This document shows positions 1 to 10,460 of a DNA stretch of 64,000 nucleotides, in pieces (position 1 is the stretch's first letter; each line of letters opens with the position of its first letter). Source of the DNA: Simmondsia chinensis. Its lineage: Eukaryota > Streptophyta > Magnoliopsida > Caryophyllales > Simmondsiaceae. The notes below the pieces were generated by a model. It was not told where the DNA came from. It did not search any database and worked only from the letters and a program-made list of their open reading frames with translations. The position numbers were made by a program, and so were the translations under genes. The stretch is taken from assembly GCA_018398585.1 (NCBI GenBank), contig JAGTTD010000002.1, positions 33,906,186 through 33,970,185 on the forward strand, given 5' to 3'.

Positions 1-1034
1 TCCACTATCTTACATGAGCTGTCATTTCCCATCCTAACACGACCAAAATCTCCATTGGTATAGGATGAGAAGTAATCACCATATGAGGTGAGATGGTAAG
101 AGGCACCCGTATGAATTACCCATCTACAATCCTCACGAGCAAGGTTAAGACAACCATCATCACCAACGAAATAACACTCACCACTAGTTACAATTAGCGG
201 TCGTCTTCTGATCTTCTTTCTTTTCCTCCTCCCCGCCTTTATCTTCTTTATGTTTTGAGTCTCGCTTTAATTTGCGGCACTCACTTTTCTTGTGGCTCGC
301 CCTGTGCCAGTAAAAGTATCTTATGTCATCTATTGATTTTGCCTTTTGACTTAGATTTGCTTTGTGGGTCTCTATTCTTGCTTTGCCCCCATTTTTGAGC
401 AACACTGACTTCATATTGTGTTGATAGATTCAACTCTTTTCATTTTGCTTTTCCTTTCAGAAGTTATCCTTCACGATATCCATTGTGAGCTTGCTACTTA
501 CAGTGAATTACTAAGCGACACGATGAGTGTCTCCGAGCTATCTGGTAGGGAAATGAGCAGCAATGGTGCTTGGATTTCATCGTCAAGCATTATTCCATGT
601 CAGTCAATTGGTTCATCAGGCCTTGGAAATCATTTAGGTGCACCGCCATCCTACTAGCGTCTTTGTATTGCAACGTAACCAACCTACTCATCGATGAGGC
701 TTTGTTCATGGAAGTCTTCTTATGGTATAAGGACTCCAATTTCATCCACAAACTTTGAGCATCTATCTCATTAACAACATGTTGGAAGATACTCTGATCG
801 ATGTATTGAAAAATAATTCCAATTGCCTTCCTATTTAACAATTTCCATTACTCATCTGTTTTATTTTTCGGTTTACTTGTCCTTAAGATTGGTTCATGCA
901 ATTCCTTAAAATATAGGATGTCCTCCATTCTTGGCTTCCACATTACAAAATTGTCTGAAGTTAAATTCATTATACTATTCACATGAATAATATCTTCTAT
1001 TTTGTGATACAGATTACCAAGCCTGATTAGCATG
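1..1034 (-). pseudogene. Ty1/copia gag-protease remnant (5' part of a minus-strand element)
   Basis: Read leftward from 1034, the sequence encodes a copia Gag: an N-terminal part (1033-848), a UBN2-type Gag core (841-590) and a lysine-rich CCHC knuckle region (about 330-190). The knuckle is damaged: the first cysteine is tyrosine, leaving WHRASHKKSEC. Further left (about 190-1) is the start of the protease/Gag-pre-integrase region, where the catalytic D-T/S-G motif of copia proteases reads HTGAS, so the active-site aspartate is lost. Stops and frameshifts separate the parts. Gag would coat the particle and protease would cut Gag-Pol; neither can work here. The rest of the element lies left of the window. 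Family assignment is confident. Confidence 0.8.
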
Positions 1035-1046
1035 GCTCTGGTGCCA
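1035..1046 (-). other. Primer binding site of the minus-strand copia element
   Basis: On the minus strand this reads TGGCACCAGAGC, ten of twelve bases identical to the plant initiator tRNA-Met primer site TGGTATCAGAGC. It lies directly before the Gag start and three bases after the presumed LTR end (…AGCA), which is the normal arrangement. It fixes the orientation and the 5' end of the element. Confidence 0.75.
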
Positions 1047-1049
1047 GTT

Positions 1050-1760
1050 TGCTGGGAAAGTTAAAGTAATATTAGGATATTGATTTCGCGGAAACCAGCA
1101 ACCTTCCTAACTATGTTTCTTAAAATGGGAAAAGTAAATATGAGCCAAGAATAGGAAATAAAGAGTCACCAGATCTATGTGGAAAACCCCAATACAAGGA
1201 AAAACCACGGGACCCCAAGTCTGATAGAACTTCTACTATAATAATAATAATGGGGTACACAAGTTCGTCCCTAGTAGAAACCATAGGAATGCCAACACCA
1301 ATCAACAACAATAATACATCACGTCCAAGAGATGGGTAGAAAAGGAACAGATTCACCAATAATGGTGGATTACAATAGTATGTGGGGAATGCCTAGCCAG
1401 GATAGTGCTTGAAGGATTTTGTGATTTTTGGGCGCTGAACTCATATAGCTTTTCATTAATCACCTTCCCACTCTCACTACTATTTGAAGTTCACTAGTAA
1501 AAGACTCTTGTGTTTTGTGTTGCTCCTTTCCCAACTCCCACACCTCTATTTACATTGGGAATGGCACTTGGTGTAGCTCATAAGAGCCACATTATGGCAT
1601 TCATCAATTGAAGTGTGGTTGTTTTTCCACCACAATGAAGAGAGCTATGTGGCTTTTGTGCTATTCATGATTGTTTTTCCACCATAACAGATAGGTCTAT
1701 GTGGCTTCCTTTTCTTCTCACAATTTCGTCATTGTCATCTTTTTCTTATTTATTTTATTT
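1050..1760 (-). mobile_element. Probable 5' LTR of the minus-strand copia element
   Basis: Starts with TG next to the primer site. It carries the TATGTGGAAAACCCC… GGAAAAACCACGG block typical of one group of plant copia LTRs (about 1177-1216); the same block recurs in the LTR at 15785-16361. The outer end is not fixed because the partner LTR is outside the window. About 1605-1710 holds an imperfect ~65-bp tandem duplication containing GTTTTTCCACCA. Open frames here look like chance. Confidence 0.5.
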
Positions 1761-1827
1761 TTGTTATAGATAAGCGATGATCTCAACTATGGAGGGACCA
1801 CCAATACGGATTTGTTATAATTAGGTC

Positions 1828-1927
1828 AAAAATTATTATTATCAGAGTAATGATATAACTTAGAAATAATTAAAGCCATAAAATTATATTGAAAAACTAC
1901 GATCTTACTCTGATAATAATAATTTTT
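1828..1927. repeat. Hairpin/MITE-like element with 23-bp perfect inverted repeat
   Basis: The 23 bases at 1828-1850 are the exact reverse complement of 1905-1927 (arms start AAAAATTATTATTATCAG), separated by 54 bases. Weaker complementarity (TTGTTAT / ATAACAA) continues outside the arms, suggesting a small foldback transposon. No clear TSD was found. The following stretch up to 2157 is AT-rich with no gene. Confidence 0.55.
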
Positions 1928-2254
1928 TCATAACAATAACATTACCAAAAAATTATTATTTTTTAGGATTAGTTTTTCAAAATTATTAGTGACGATTTTT
2001 TATGTTAAAGTTTTCAAATTTACTTCTAATTTTACTTTTAAGAAAAGCATTACATTTAACTTCTCCCGAAAATCAAAAAGTGTATTTTTTTTATTTAAAA
2101 TGTTTTTTGCATCAAATAAAGTGCCAAGAAAACTCAATAAAGTTCTTTTTTTTTTTGTGTGTAAATATTGGATATTTTTTTGGTACAATTTTTATATTCG
2201 AGTTTGTATATTATTAAATATCCTAGAAAATTAGAAATTATGTAAATTACCTTT

Positions 2255-2256
<2 letters not shown>

Positions 2257-2295
<39 letters not shown>
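2257..2295. repeat. (AC)n(AT)n microsatellite in the 5' LTR
   Basis: An uninterrupted AC run passes into a short AT run. The 3' LTR has a differently composed TTA/AC/AT tract at the same place (about 9419-9495), showing replication slippage since insertion. Confidence 0.9.
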
Positions 2296-2469
2296 CCTGC
2301 TTTTTTCGTGGTTAAGAAAAATAAACCGCCTCTGTATGTATATAAATATGTGAAGCCGTGCAAGTGGAAAAGCAGAAAAAGGGATACTGAAATTGAGAGA
2401 GTGGTGAGAGATTGAGCTTGAGAGTTAAAATAATAATAATAAAATATTGAGAGTGTTATTTTTCTGGTT

Positions 2470-2670
2470 AGAACTCTGAAGTTAAGCGTGCTTGAGCGAG
2501 GGTAATACCAGGATGGGTGACCTCCTGCGAAGTCCTCACCCTCAGGTTGGGGACACTAGGAAACAGCCTCTCTTCTGGTCAACACCCTGAAGGGGGAAGG
2601 CTGCCTACATCCGTCCCGACCAAACCCTGCTTAGGCGGAAGCCTTGAGGCACTGGGTACGGTCCTTTCCT
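2470..2670 (+). mobile_element. SINE with 5S-rRNA-derived head and LINE-type tail
   Basis: The first ~70 bases closely match the 3' half of plant 5S rRNA, including GTTAAGCGTGCTTG and GGATGGGTGACCTCCTG, i.e. the internal pol III promoter region. From about 2545 the sequence switches to the tail of Au/TS-type plant SINEs: GGAAACAGCCTC, AAGGCTGC-TACATC, and GAGGCACTGGGTACGG, ending in a T-rich stretch. The same tail is found on the two RTE LINEs and the fragment in this window. The other LTR gives the empty site, so the boundaries are known to within a few bases. The 5S part lacks its 5' half, so it is not a working 5S gene. TSD is at most very short. Confidence 0.78.
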
Positions 2671-2776
2671 TTCTCTAGTTCTTATATAAAATACTTGCTA
2701 TTTTTCTTCAAGCTTATTTGGGTTTGTATTTTTATTCTCTTCCTATAGAGTATAATTTGTCCCTAGTTTTACAACA

Positions 2777-2791
2777 CGTTATCAGCATGAG
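2777..2791 (+). other. Primer-site region of the copia element
   Basis: The bases right after the 5' LTR read CGTTATCAGCATGAG. TTATCAGCA at this position is a form seen in many plant copia elements. The priming tRNA is not assigned here. Confidence 0.5.
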
Positions 2792-2865
2792 TCTCTAGCC
2801 AACTGAGGATCATTCTATACTCGAGGTAAGTTTTCACTCCCTAATATTTGTAATTTATAATTATT

Positions 2866-3885
2866 ATGTCTAATCTTACTGAGCTTGAGTTTACTGCTCT
2901 TGATATTATTGGAAAAAATTATTTGCCTTGGACCCTTGATGTTAAGATTCACCTTGATGCTAAGAATCTCGGAGATACAAGTAAAAGGGAAAATAACACA
3001 TCCTTGCAGGATCGAGCTAAAGCAATGATATTTCTCAGGCATCATATCCCTGAAGGATTGAAAGCTGAGTATATTACTGTAAAGGACCCGTATGTCCTTT
3101 GGTTGAATTTAAAGGAGAGATTTGATCATTGAAAGTCTATGATCCTCCCTAAGGCTCGCTATGAATGGATTCACTTGCGATTGCAGGATTTTAAAACTGT
3201 AAGCGAGTATAACTCTATTACCTCCCAATTGAAATTATGCGGGAAAAATATTAATGAGGAGGATATGTTAGAGAAAACGCTCTCTACTCTTCATGACTTG
3301 AATATGCTCTTGCAGCAGCAATATCGAGAACGAGATTTTAAAAAATACTCAAAGTTAATATCATATCTCCTTGTTGCTGAACAAAACAATGAATTGTTGA
3401 TGAAAAATCATCAGTCACGACCAACTGGGTCCAAACCATTCCTTGAAGTGAATACTTCGGCATACGACCATCAGGGATGTGGTCGAGGTCGTAAACATGG
3501 CCGTGGACGTGGACGTGGACGTGGTCGTGGCTGTAGAGGAGATTATAGCTGCGGTCATAATAACCGGCGCTATGGTACCCAAAATGAACCAAAATTTAAG
3601 AAGTCCACAAATGATGAGGAGAAAAAATAGAAAAGAGAAATCCCGTGAACGAAATTTATCAAATGATCTGGAAACAGATTGCTCCTGATGCGATACTAAA
3701 GGTCATTGGATGCGTACCTATTATATAACCCAACACCTGGTGGACCTTTATCGAGCATCGTTGAATGGGAAAGAAAAGCTCCCGGAAAGTAATTTTTCTG
3801 AAGATCATTCTCTACTTAATGATACAGATTTAGATGTTTCTGATTTCTTCGAAGATTCTAGTGGGAAATTGATCATCTGTTAAGT
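2866..3885 (+). pseudogene. Copia gag
   Basis: The frame starts MSNLTELEFTALDI and continues through the UBN2-type Gag core (about 2900-3400), which forms the particle shell. A TGA at 3130-3132 replaces what should be glutamine (DH*K), and the same frame resumes at once to 3630. The C-terminal part has an RGRGRGRGRGCRG stretch encoded by a GGTCGTGGACGT-like repeat, a nucleic-acid-binding region. Past a TAG at 3628 and a frameshift, the knuckle remnant (CDTKGHWMRTY) has lost its last cysteine to tyrosine, then the linker HLVDLYRASL is recognisable. Gene start chosen at the ATG after the LTR because it begins the conserved Gag N-terminus. Confidence 0.85.
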
Positions 3886-4173
3886 GATAAAAATGTTTAA
3901 ATTGACTAACGTTTGTGTTTTTGTATCTTATATTTTGTACGGAGCTATGTTTGATAATGTCATCTTACTATATACAGACGAGAGTGGTATCATCTATCTA
4001 ATATTTTATATGACATATATTTAGTTATATGTGTGAAGACATATATTTAGTTATATGTGTGAATTATTTTTGATATGCAGTATTACCAAGGATGGACAAA
4101 TCTAAGCCATATTCAAAGTGTATAATTATTTTATCTATTCAACATTATAAAATAGCAACGGACCAATTTAATA

Positions 4174-4330
4174 ACAACACAACAACAACAACATTCCCAG
4201 TGCCACAAGGGCTCTCGCTCGTGCAGGGTTTGGGGGGGGGGGGGGGGGTATGATGTACGCAGCCTTGCCCTATTAGGGTGTGACCCTGACGTGAGGCTGT
4301 TTCCAAGGACCCCCAACTTGATAGTTGAAA
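4174..4330 (-). repeat. LINE 3' end shared with SINE tails
   Basis: The reverse complement contains GGAAACAGCCTCACG, GGCAAGGCTGCGTACATCA, a C-tract (the 17-G run on this strand near 4230), and GCCCTTGTGGCACTGGGAATG followed by TTG repeats. These blocks match the tail of the SINE at 2545-2670 and the copies at 12989 and 28070. The TSD proves it belongs to the LINE and is not a separate SINE. Confidence 0.8.
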
Positions 4331-5074
4331 GTTATGAGTACCTAAATACAGAGCATGTAAGGCAATAAGATTATGCAAAGCGTGTATGTATGTAAGCACA
4401 TAAACATGTAATCGAAGTAGGAAAAATAATCATGTAAGCGTTTAAGCATGTACACATGGGGGCATAGCAGCCATCACAGAAGGTAAGAGCAAACACGCAT
4501 CTAAGGGAGAGATCGTATGAGCGAAAGAGTAGAGAAAGAGAGAAAGGGAATGAGAGAGAGGGGGAGTGGGGGAGGGAGAGAGAGTAAGTAGAGAGAGAGA
4601 GAGAGAGAGAAAGTGGAGAATGTGAGTCCTACGTCGCTAAATCAGTTACCCCTAAAACCACTATACCCCAATAACTAATCCTCCACTGAGCTCTTACATA
4701 GGGCCATCTCTTAATTTAGGTTGAGGTAGGTGGTGTGCTATCGAATTATCTTCAATCCATTCTTCTTCTTTGGCCTGCCTCTTTCACTCTTCCTGACTAT
4801 GCTATGGGGTTGTTCGCTTCCCCTTACATGGGCAGTAGTGAGTCCCCATGCAACTCTTCTTTGACCAGCCTCTTCCTCTCTTCTCGTCTGTGGAATTGTG
4901 TCTAGCCGACCTTATGGGCATTAATCGCTCAATAAATGCCATAACTACATATAACTAGCCAGGCATACTCGATGGTATCTTTCGAGTGCTGGAGTTATCT
5001 GCAGATTCGGTGATCCTACCCCCCTAAATCGAATACACCTATACTAATCCTCCACAAAGCTCTATCTAGGGCCA

Positions 5075-5832
5075 TTTCTTTATTTAGGTTGAGATAGATG
5101 AGGTCTTGTCGAATTGTGTCTATCCATCTCTTCTTCGGCTGTCCTCTCCCTCTTTTCCCGTCTGTTATCTGGAGTTGTTCACATTTCTTGACCGGGGCAA
5201 TGGTGGGTCTCCTCCTAACATGACCGAACTACCACAGACGTTGCTCCCTCAGCTTATCCTCTATTGGGGCGACGCCTAATTTACCCCTTATAACGTCATT
5301 TTTGATTCTATCTTTTCTTGTGTGTCCACACATCCGCATTAACATCTTCATCTTTGCCACCTTCAATTTTTGCGTGTGATGGCACTTAACTGGCCAACAC
5401 TCTGCCCCGTATGACATAGCCGGCCTCACTACTGTCTTATAGTATTTACCCTTTAACTTTAACGGGAACTTCCTATCGTATAGTACCGCAGATGCCATTC
5501 TCCATTTATGCTAACCTACTTTAATCCTATTGTTGACATCTGCATTCACTTTGCCATCTTGTTGCACCATGGATCCCAAGTATTTAAAGCATGCTTTCTG
5601 TAGTATGTGCTCTGATCCAATCTTTACGCCTTCCGTACTTGGCATAGTAGAGGTGTTGAACTTGAATTCCATATACTCTGTCTTAGATCTACTGAGCCTT
5701 AGACATTTCGATTCTAAGGCCAACCTCCAAAGGTTTAGTTTGTCATTCACCACCTCCCTAGATTCTCCCACCAGAACTATGTCGTCGGTGAAGAGCTTGC
5801 ACCAAGGCACTTCCCCTTGGATGTGCCTAGTC
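5075..5832 (-). pseudogene. LINE reverse transcriptase C-terminal part
   Basis: Reading leftward from 5832 the protein shows the RT active-site block as FTDDIVLVGES (FADD in most RTE elements, so alanine to threonine). It then has SKTEYMEF, FKYLGSMVQQDG and, after a break near 5505, [37 protein letters not shown] and GVAPIEDKLRE. These are the signature blocks of the RT palm/thumb and C-terminal region of plant RTE LINEs. The endonuclease and the N-terminal RT are missing by 5' truncation. It copies LINE RNA at the target site when intact; this copy cannot. Confidence 0.85.
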
Positions 5833-5860
5833 AGCTTATCTACAATGGACCAATTTAATA

Positions 5861-8800
5861 TGAGATCTTATTTATTAAGGATAGAGAAAAATTTTAGTTT
5901 TTCGTATTTTCTACTTAACGTATTCATGGCTGGTTAAACTGCTTACTTTTATTACTCGTTTGTCATTTATGTGGTCGGCTATGCCACCTACCTATTATTT
6001 GTTATCCATATGGTCGGTTATGCCGCCTACTTATCATCAGTTATTGATATGGCTATGTTTCTCAGCTGATCTATTTGATACTTAATTAAAGGCTCAAGAA
6101 GAGCACATATCAGGTTTCTTGCAGAAACAATATTTAATTCGGAGATACCCATTGATATGATTAACCAAAAGTTAACAGACCCAAAAGGCTTTGTTCTATG
6201 GCGTGACTATTTGAGTCATTCGGGTATAAAAATGATTAAGAGAATTGTTGGAAATTCTCACACCGATTAAAAAACCAGAAGATTCTTGTATCGGATAAAG
6301 TACAACGTGCTGCTTGAAGGCAAAAGTGATTATTTTGTCATACTCAATTGAAATTGAGTTTGAGTCCCCAGTATTTGAAGAAATACAAAAGGGGATATAT
6401 GTGGGCTGATTGTTTCATCATGTGGACCAATTCGGTATTGTATGATCATAATAGAGGCCTCTACCTGTTAGTCACATGTTTGTAAATAATCTACTTCTAA
6501 TGTGGTATTTGTGGAACTCCTTGCATAAATGATCTGACTATAAGCTCAAGTCGTGGATTGTATGATATGAAAATGCAGGAAAATATAATGGTTATTGTAT
6601 GTAAATTAGGAATACAATTGAATGCCATATAACCCACATATAAACACAAAATGGTCTTGCAGATTTTTTTGATTAAATGCCAGCAGCGAATGGCTAGACC
6701 ATTATTATTGCCTCCTTTTATATGGGTATATGTTATGATATATTTTGCAGCACTAATTATGGATCTCCCTAGTAAAACTTTTCTCTGACAAGATCTAGAT
6801 ATATATCCCATCTATGAATTTGGTTATATAACATATGTCCCAATTATTCCACCTCAATGCTGAAAGATGGGTCTAATATGGGGACTAGAATTTATATCGA
6901 GTTTGAATTCCCGACAAGAACAAAATATCTGGAGATGTTAACTGGAAACATTTTATTGCATAGTTTGCTAATTGTCAATTTGACAAAACAAGATTTTCAG
7001 AATTTGGGGGAGAAATACAAAGTTGGAAAATGAGAATTTATTGAACCAGAAGTTCAAAGAATTGTTCACCTGTAAATTATTACAAGCCAATTCACAGATG
7101 TATTCACTAATGGAAAGAGAGTGACCAAATAATATGTCCCCTCTATAGATGCTCCTGCTCGAATTAATATCCCAATCGAACGATATTCTAATATATTAAA
7201 AAATGCATCTATTGCATGTTAGAAGCGAGATAGACATGTCGTTTCCAAAGATTTGAATCTGAGAAAGAAAAATGAGCAATAGAAAAGATTGGTCCTTCTA
7301 TTCTAAAACTCTTGAGGAGAAAAACTCTACAGAGAAAATAATATGAAATTCCTCAAGATTATCAGGTACCTGAAACTACTGAAACTCTTGAGACTATTGA
7401 AATAGTCAAACTATTAAAATTATGATGATAAAGAGATCTCTATGAATTATGGTATATAATAGAACCGAAATGAAAATTGATCAAATATATGTTCATACGA
7501 TAGCTACTAATCTGATCAAAGAAATTGAAAATCTTGAACATGAGTTCGTTCAAGAATGCAAACAAAGAAATGATTGGCTAAAATAGAAAGGCGCAATTAA
7601 GGCTAAATTAGCCATGTGTAATTTTTGGACTTGAAGTTCAAATGCCTCAAGAATAAAACCTACATGCTACATGTGAATGTTGATGCAGAAAATAATGAGG
7701 TGGCCAAAAGCATAATTTGTAGCACAAGGTTTATCATAGAGACCAAAAATTGATGCGACATACATATGAGAAATGGATGTACTTAATCTGGTGGTCTCTG
7801 TATGCGTCTTATGGATGTGATAACAACTTATTTGAACATATCATTTGAGATGATATTTATATGAAAGTTCTTGAAGGACCAATGCCAGAAGCATATAATT
7901 CAAGACAGCGGTACATATCTACTAAAAGAGAGATATGTTAATATCATCATGACTCTCAAAGAATTTAAAGAAGCTGTTATAAACCTAAACTGAGAATTCG
8001 AGATTGAAAATCTCGGAAGAGGAACGATTTTGTCTTGACCTGCAGATTGAGCACTTATATGATAGAGTATTACTCTATTGGTCAACTCATACCAGTATGG
8101 TACTTAAGTGTTTAATTATGTTGTTTAGTGCCTCAATTTTGTTTGATTCTTTAATAAAGGTAAAGACCTCTTTCAGTCCAAAATGAGGTAACGAATGAAT
8201 TCTTGATCCAAAAATACCGTGCCTTGATTTAAGTGATGCACTGTCGTAATTGTTGCACAACTAGGTGTAGCATCTTTAATCTATAGTATGTCATTTACGT
8301 GAAGATTTTATATACAGTTAAACATATGTACATCCTAATGCATTAACCAGTATACATTATTATATCAAACTGGCAATTTTTTGGTATGCGAGTACTGGTT
8401 ATTTAGTTGACAGGCATACGGTAAGTGACAAGAATGCTATTTTTTTATATAGCTATACTGCTAGGTTTTGGCAATCTACTAACAATTGCAGCTATTATCA
8501 AGACACTTGCACTTTATGAGCAAGTAAAGAATGGGTAATGTCAAGGCCCTTGATCCAACATGTTTTGTAAGCCTCCAATGATCAAGGGGAGTTTGATAGT
8601 ACCATATGAAGATAAGTGTGCATTGTTCAAGCTAAAGAAAGTTGACGAAACCAAGTGCACTTCAAAGAAGTTCTTTTCACTCTCAAGCTTCCTGAAGAAA
8701 GATGAAGTACATGTTCACCCAAGAACCTAAAAAAGTTATTCAATAAAGCACCAGCAACAAATTTTCAAAAAATGGGCACAAGATTGGCATTCGCCAACTC

Positions 8801-9345
8801 TAAGACATCCTTGATTAATGTGCGCCCTTGAAGGGGAGTTAAATATACACTGTACTCCTTTTCCTTCACTACGGTTTTTCCTACTGGGTTTTTTTTCCTA
8901 GCAAATATTTTTTAACGAGGTAGTTCGAGAAGCGTATATAACTCGGACAATATACACTTTCAAGAGTGTTATGTCCTGCACATATTTTAAGAAAGGTGAC
9001 AGAACTAAACATATTTCACGAAAGTTCTTTTTTACACACGAACTTCAAGAGATAGGTAAAATAGATGTTCAACAAGTTCTCTCAAATGAGAACCTGCCAG
9101 ATTTTTTCACGAAAGCATTGCCAACAACAACTTTTGAGAAATTAGTTCAAAAGATTGGTATGCGTCGACTCAAAAACGCCCCTTACTAACATGTTCACAC
9201 GAGGGGGAGTTAAATACGAGCTGTACTCTTTTCTCCTTCGCTATGGTTTTTCCCACTGTGTTTTTTCCTGGCAAGGTTTTTAACGAGGCAGACATATCTA
9301 ACTTGGACAATATACACTTTCAAGAGTATCATGTCCTGTTATAAA
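5861..9345 (+). pseudogene. Copia pol remnant (integrase, reverse transcriptase, RNase H)
   Basis: Collinear fragments can be read in changing frames. They are: pre-integrase (KGFVLWRDYLSHSG, about 6183); the integrase C-terminal region with YVPIIPPQ (about 6830); the linker FTDVFTNGKRVTK (about 7095); the RT part with LMDVITTYL and DDIYMKVLEGP (about 7810-7880); and LQIEHL (about 8040). RNase H is seen as FFFTHELQ, DFFTKALPTTTFEKLVQKIG (9000-9170). Pol copies the RNA and integrates the DNA; stops and frameshifts throughout make it non-functional. The order integrase before RT is diagnostic of copia. The last part exists twice (see 8638-9335). Confidence 0.82.
8638..9335 (+). repeat. Tandem duplication of the element's 3' end
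   Basis: The segment covering the RNase H end, its stop and the following untranslated region occurs at about 8638-8976 and again at about 8994-9335 (period near 356 bp). Shared landmarks are GGGGAGTTAAATA, GGTTTTTCC, TTTTTAACGAGG and GACAATATACACTTTCAAGAG. Only the second copy keeps a readable protein. Confidence 0.75.
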
Positions 9346-9369
9346 TGAAAATATCTAAAGGGGGAGTGT

Positions 9370-9771
9370 TGTAAATATTGGATATTTTTCAGGCACAATT
9401 TTTAGATTCGAGTTTGGATATTATTATTATTATTATTATTATTATAATTATACACACACACACATACACATATAATATATGTATATATATACACCTGCTT
9501 TCTTCGCGGTTAAGAAAAACGAACCTCCTCTGTATGTATATAAATATGTGAAGCGGTGCAAGTGGAAAAGCAGAAAAAGGGATACTGAAATTGAGAGAGT
9601 GGTGCGAGATTGAGCTTGAGAGTTAAAATAATAATAATAAAATATTGAGAGAATTATTTTTCTAGTTCTCTAGTTCTTATACAAAATACTTGCTATTTTT
9701 CTTCAAGCTTATTTGGGTTTGTATTTTTATTCTCTTCCTATAGAGTATAATTTGTCCCTAGTTTTATAGCA
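9370..9771 (+). repeat. 3' LTR of the copia element
   Basis: Preceded by the polypurine tract AAAGGGGGAGTG (9356-9367). It matches the 5' LTR without the SINE and so gives the empty-site sequence (TTTTTCTAGTTCTCTAGTTC). It ends TATAGCA where the 5' LTR has ACAACA. Confidence 0.87.
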
Positions 9772-9929
9772 CTCTTTGGTATTAAAGGCACATTTTTTTT
9801 AACAGAGTAGGCATAAATAAGCACTAAGATTCATGACGACAAGGGAGAATGAGGAGTTTCAAACTCGGAGTATCTGTCTGGCCATGATGAATTATCCATG
9901 TTCATAATCGATTAGGGCTTTTTATGTTC

Positions 9930-10403
9930 ATTATAAGGGCTCGATAGCTTATAGAGCCGAGTTCAAACAGGTTCGATAAGATTAACTAGCAGAGTTCAAA
10001 CTGTGGATGCTTGGCTCGTTAACGTTCGCGAATAGCTTGAAAAGGGCTCAATAAGATTTTATTAAAAGCTCGTCAAGGACTCATTAAGGGCTCATTAAGA
10101 GCTCGTTAACAATTGGTATGTGTTTGAAAAAGTTTCAATAATGGCTTGATAGTAACTTGAAAAGCTCAGCTCAAGAGCAAGCTCGCCTTGGTTTTAAGCT
10201 CGATTGGGCTCAATTGACTTGGCTCAAAAAGCCTAACGGGCCAAGCTAAGCCGAGTATTGAACACACAAAAATCTTATCGAACCGGGTTCGAACAAGGGT
10301 TGGAAAGCTCGATAAGAGCTTGGCTCGAGTTCGATAAGCCTTATCGAGCTCAAATTCGAACAAGGGGGTGCCTAGAATGGCTCAGCTCGTTTACACCCCT
10401 CTG
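9930..10403. repeat. GCTCG-rich repeat, possibly a hAT-type non-autonomous element
   Basis: Dense imperfect copies of GCTCGTTAAG, GCTCGATAAG and GAGCTCG run through the stretch. It ends AGCTCGTTTACACCCCTCTG; the reverse complement CAGAGGGGTGTAAACGAGC resembles the common plant hAT end CAGGGGTGTAAA. The other end was not found. Open frames on both strands reflect the repeat, not genes. The flanks 9772-9929 and 10404-10460 hold nothing recognisable. Confidence 0.4.
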
Positions 10404-10460
10404 CCTAGGTAAATTGGGTAGTTTATCATTATCCCAATCCTTGTATTTTTTTTAAGGAGG

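Larger units (their letters stand above)
2160..2776 (+). repeat. 5' LTR of the copia element (carries a SINE)
   Basis: Matches the 3' LTR along its length apart from a ~200-bp insertion at about 2470-2670. Shared landmarks are TGTATGTATATAAATATGTG, which may be the TATA region, the AAAATAATAATAATAAAATA stretch and the terminal CCTAGTTTTAYARCA. It ends ACAACA immediately before the primer site. Confidence 0.85.
4174..5846 (-). mobile_element. RTE-clade LINE, 5'-truncated, inserted in the copia element
   Basis: The 14-bp sequence GGACCAATTTAATA occurs exactly at 4160-4173 and again at 5847-5860, a clean TSD. Between them is one minus-strand unit: a truncated reverse transcriptase end (5' side, right), an untranslated region, and a 3' end in TTG repeats (seen as CAACAACAAC on the plus strand at about 4182-4192). 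RTE elements commonly end in such short repeats. The middle part (about 4543-5060) is GA-rich and contains partial tandem duplications of the 3' region (about 4680 and 5045 start alike, roughly 370 bp apart). Confidence 0.87.
2160..9771 (+). mobile_element. Ty1/copia LTR retrotransposon, decayed, with nested SINE and LINE
   Basis: Two related direct repeats (2160-2776 and 9370-9771) begin TGTAAATATTGG and end in CA. They bound an interior with primer site, Gag, copia-order Pol remnants (pre-integrase, integrase, RT, RNase H) and a GGGGGAG polypurine tract right before the 3' LTR. Without the nested LINE (about 1.7 kb) and SINE (about 0.2 kb) it is near 5.7 kb, a normal copia size. Many stops and frameshifts make it inactive. 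The LTRs differ by substitutions, microsatellite length and the SINE, so the insertion is old. No convincing TSD was seen. Confidence 0.88.

Noticed and set aside
1120..1359. Minus-strand frame of 79 codons
   Set aside because: Lies in an LTR, with no similarity recognised and composition-driven residues.
2470..2540. Functional 5S rRNA gene
   Set aside because: Only the 3' half is present, it differs at several sites and continues into a SINE tail.
2470..2670. Cassandra TRIM element
   Set aside because: Cassandra has 5S inside its own LTR; here the flanks are a coding copia element's LTR and the tail is SINE-like.
5530..5937. Plus-strand frame of 135 codons
   Set aside because: Shadow of the minus-strand LINE reverse transcriptase and its TSD flank.
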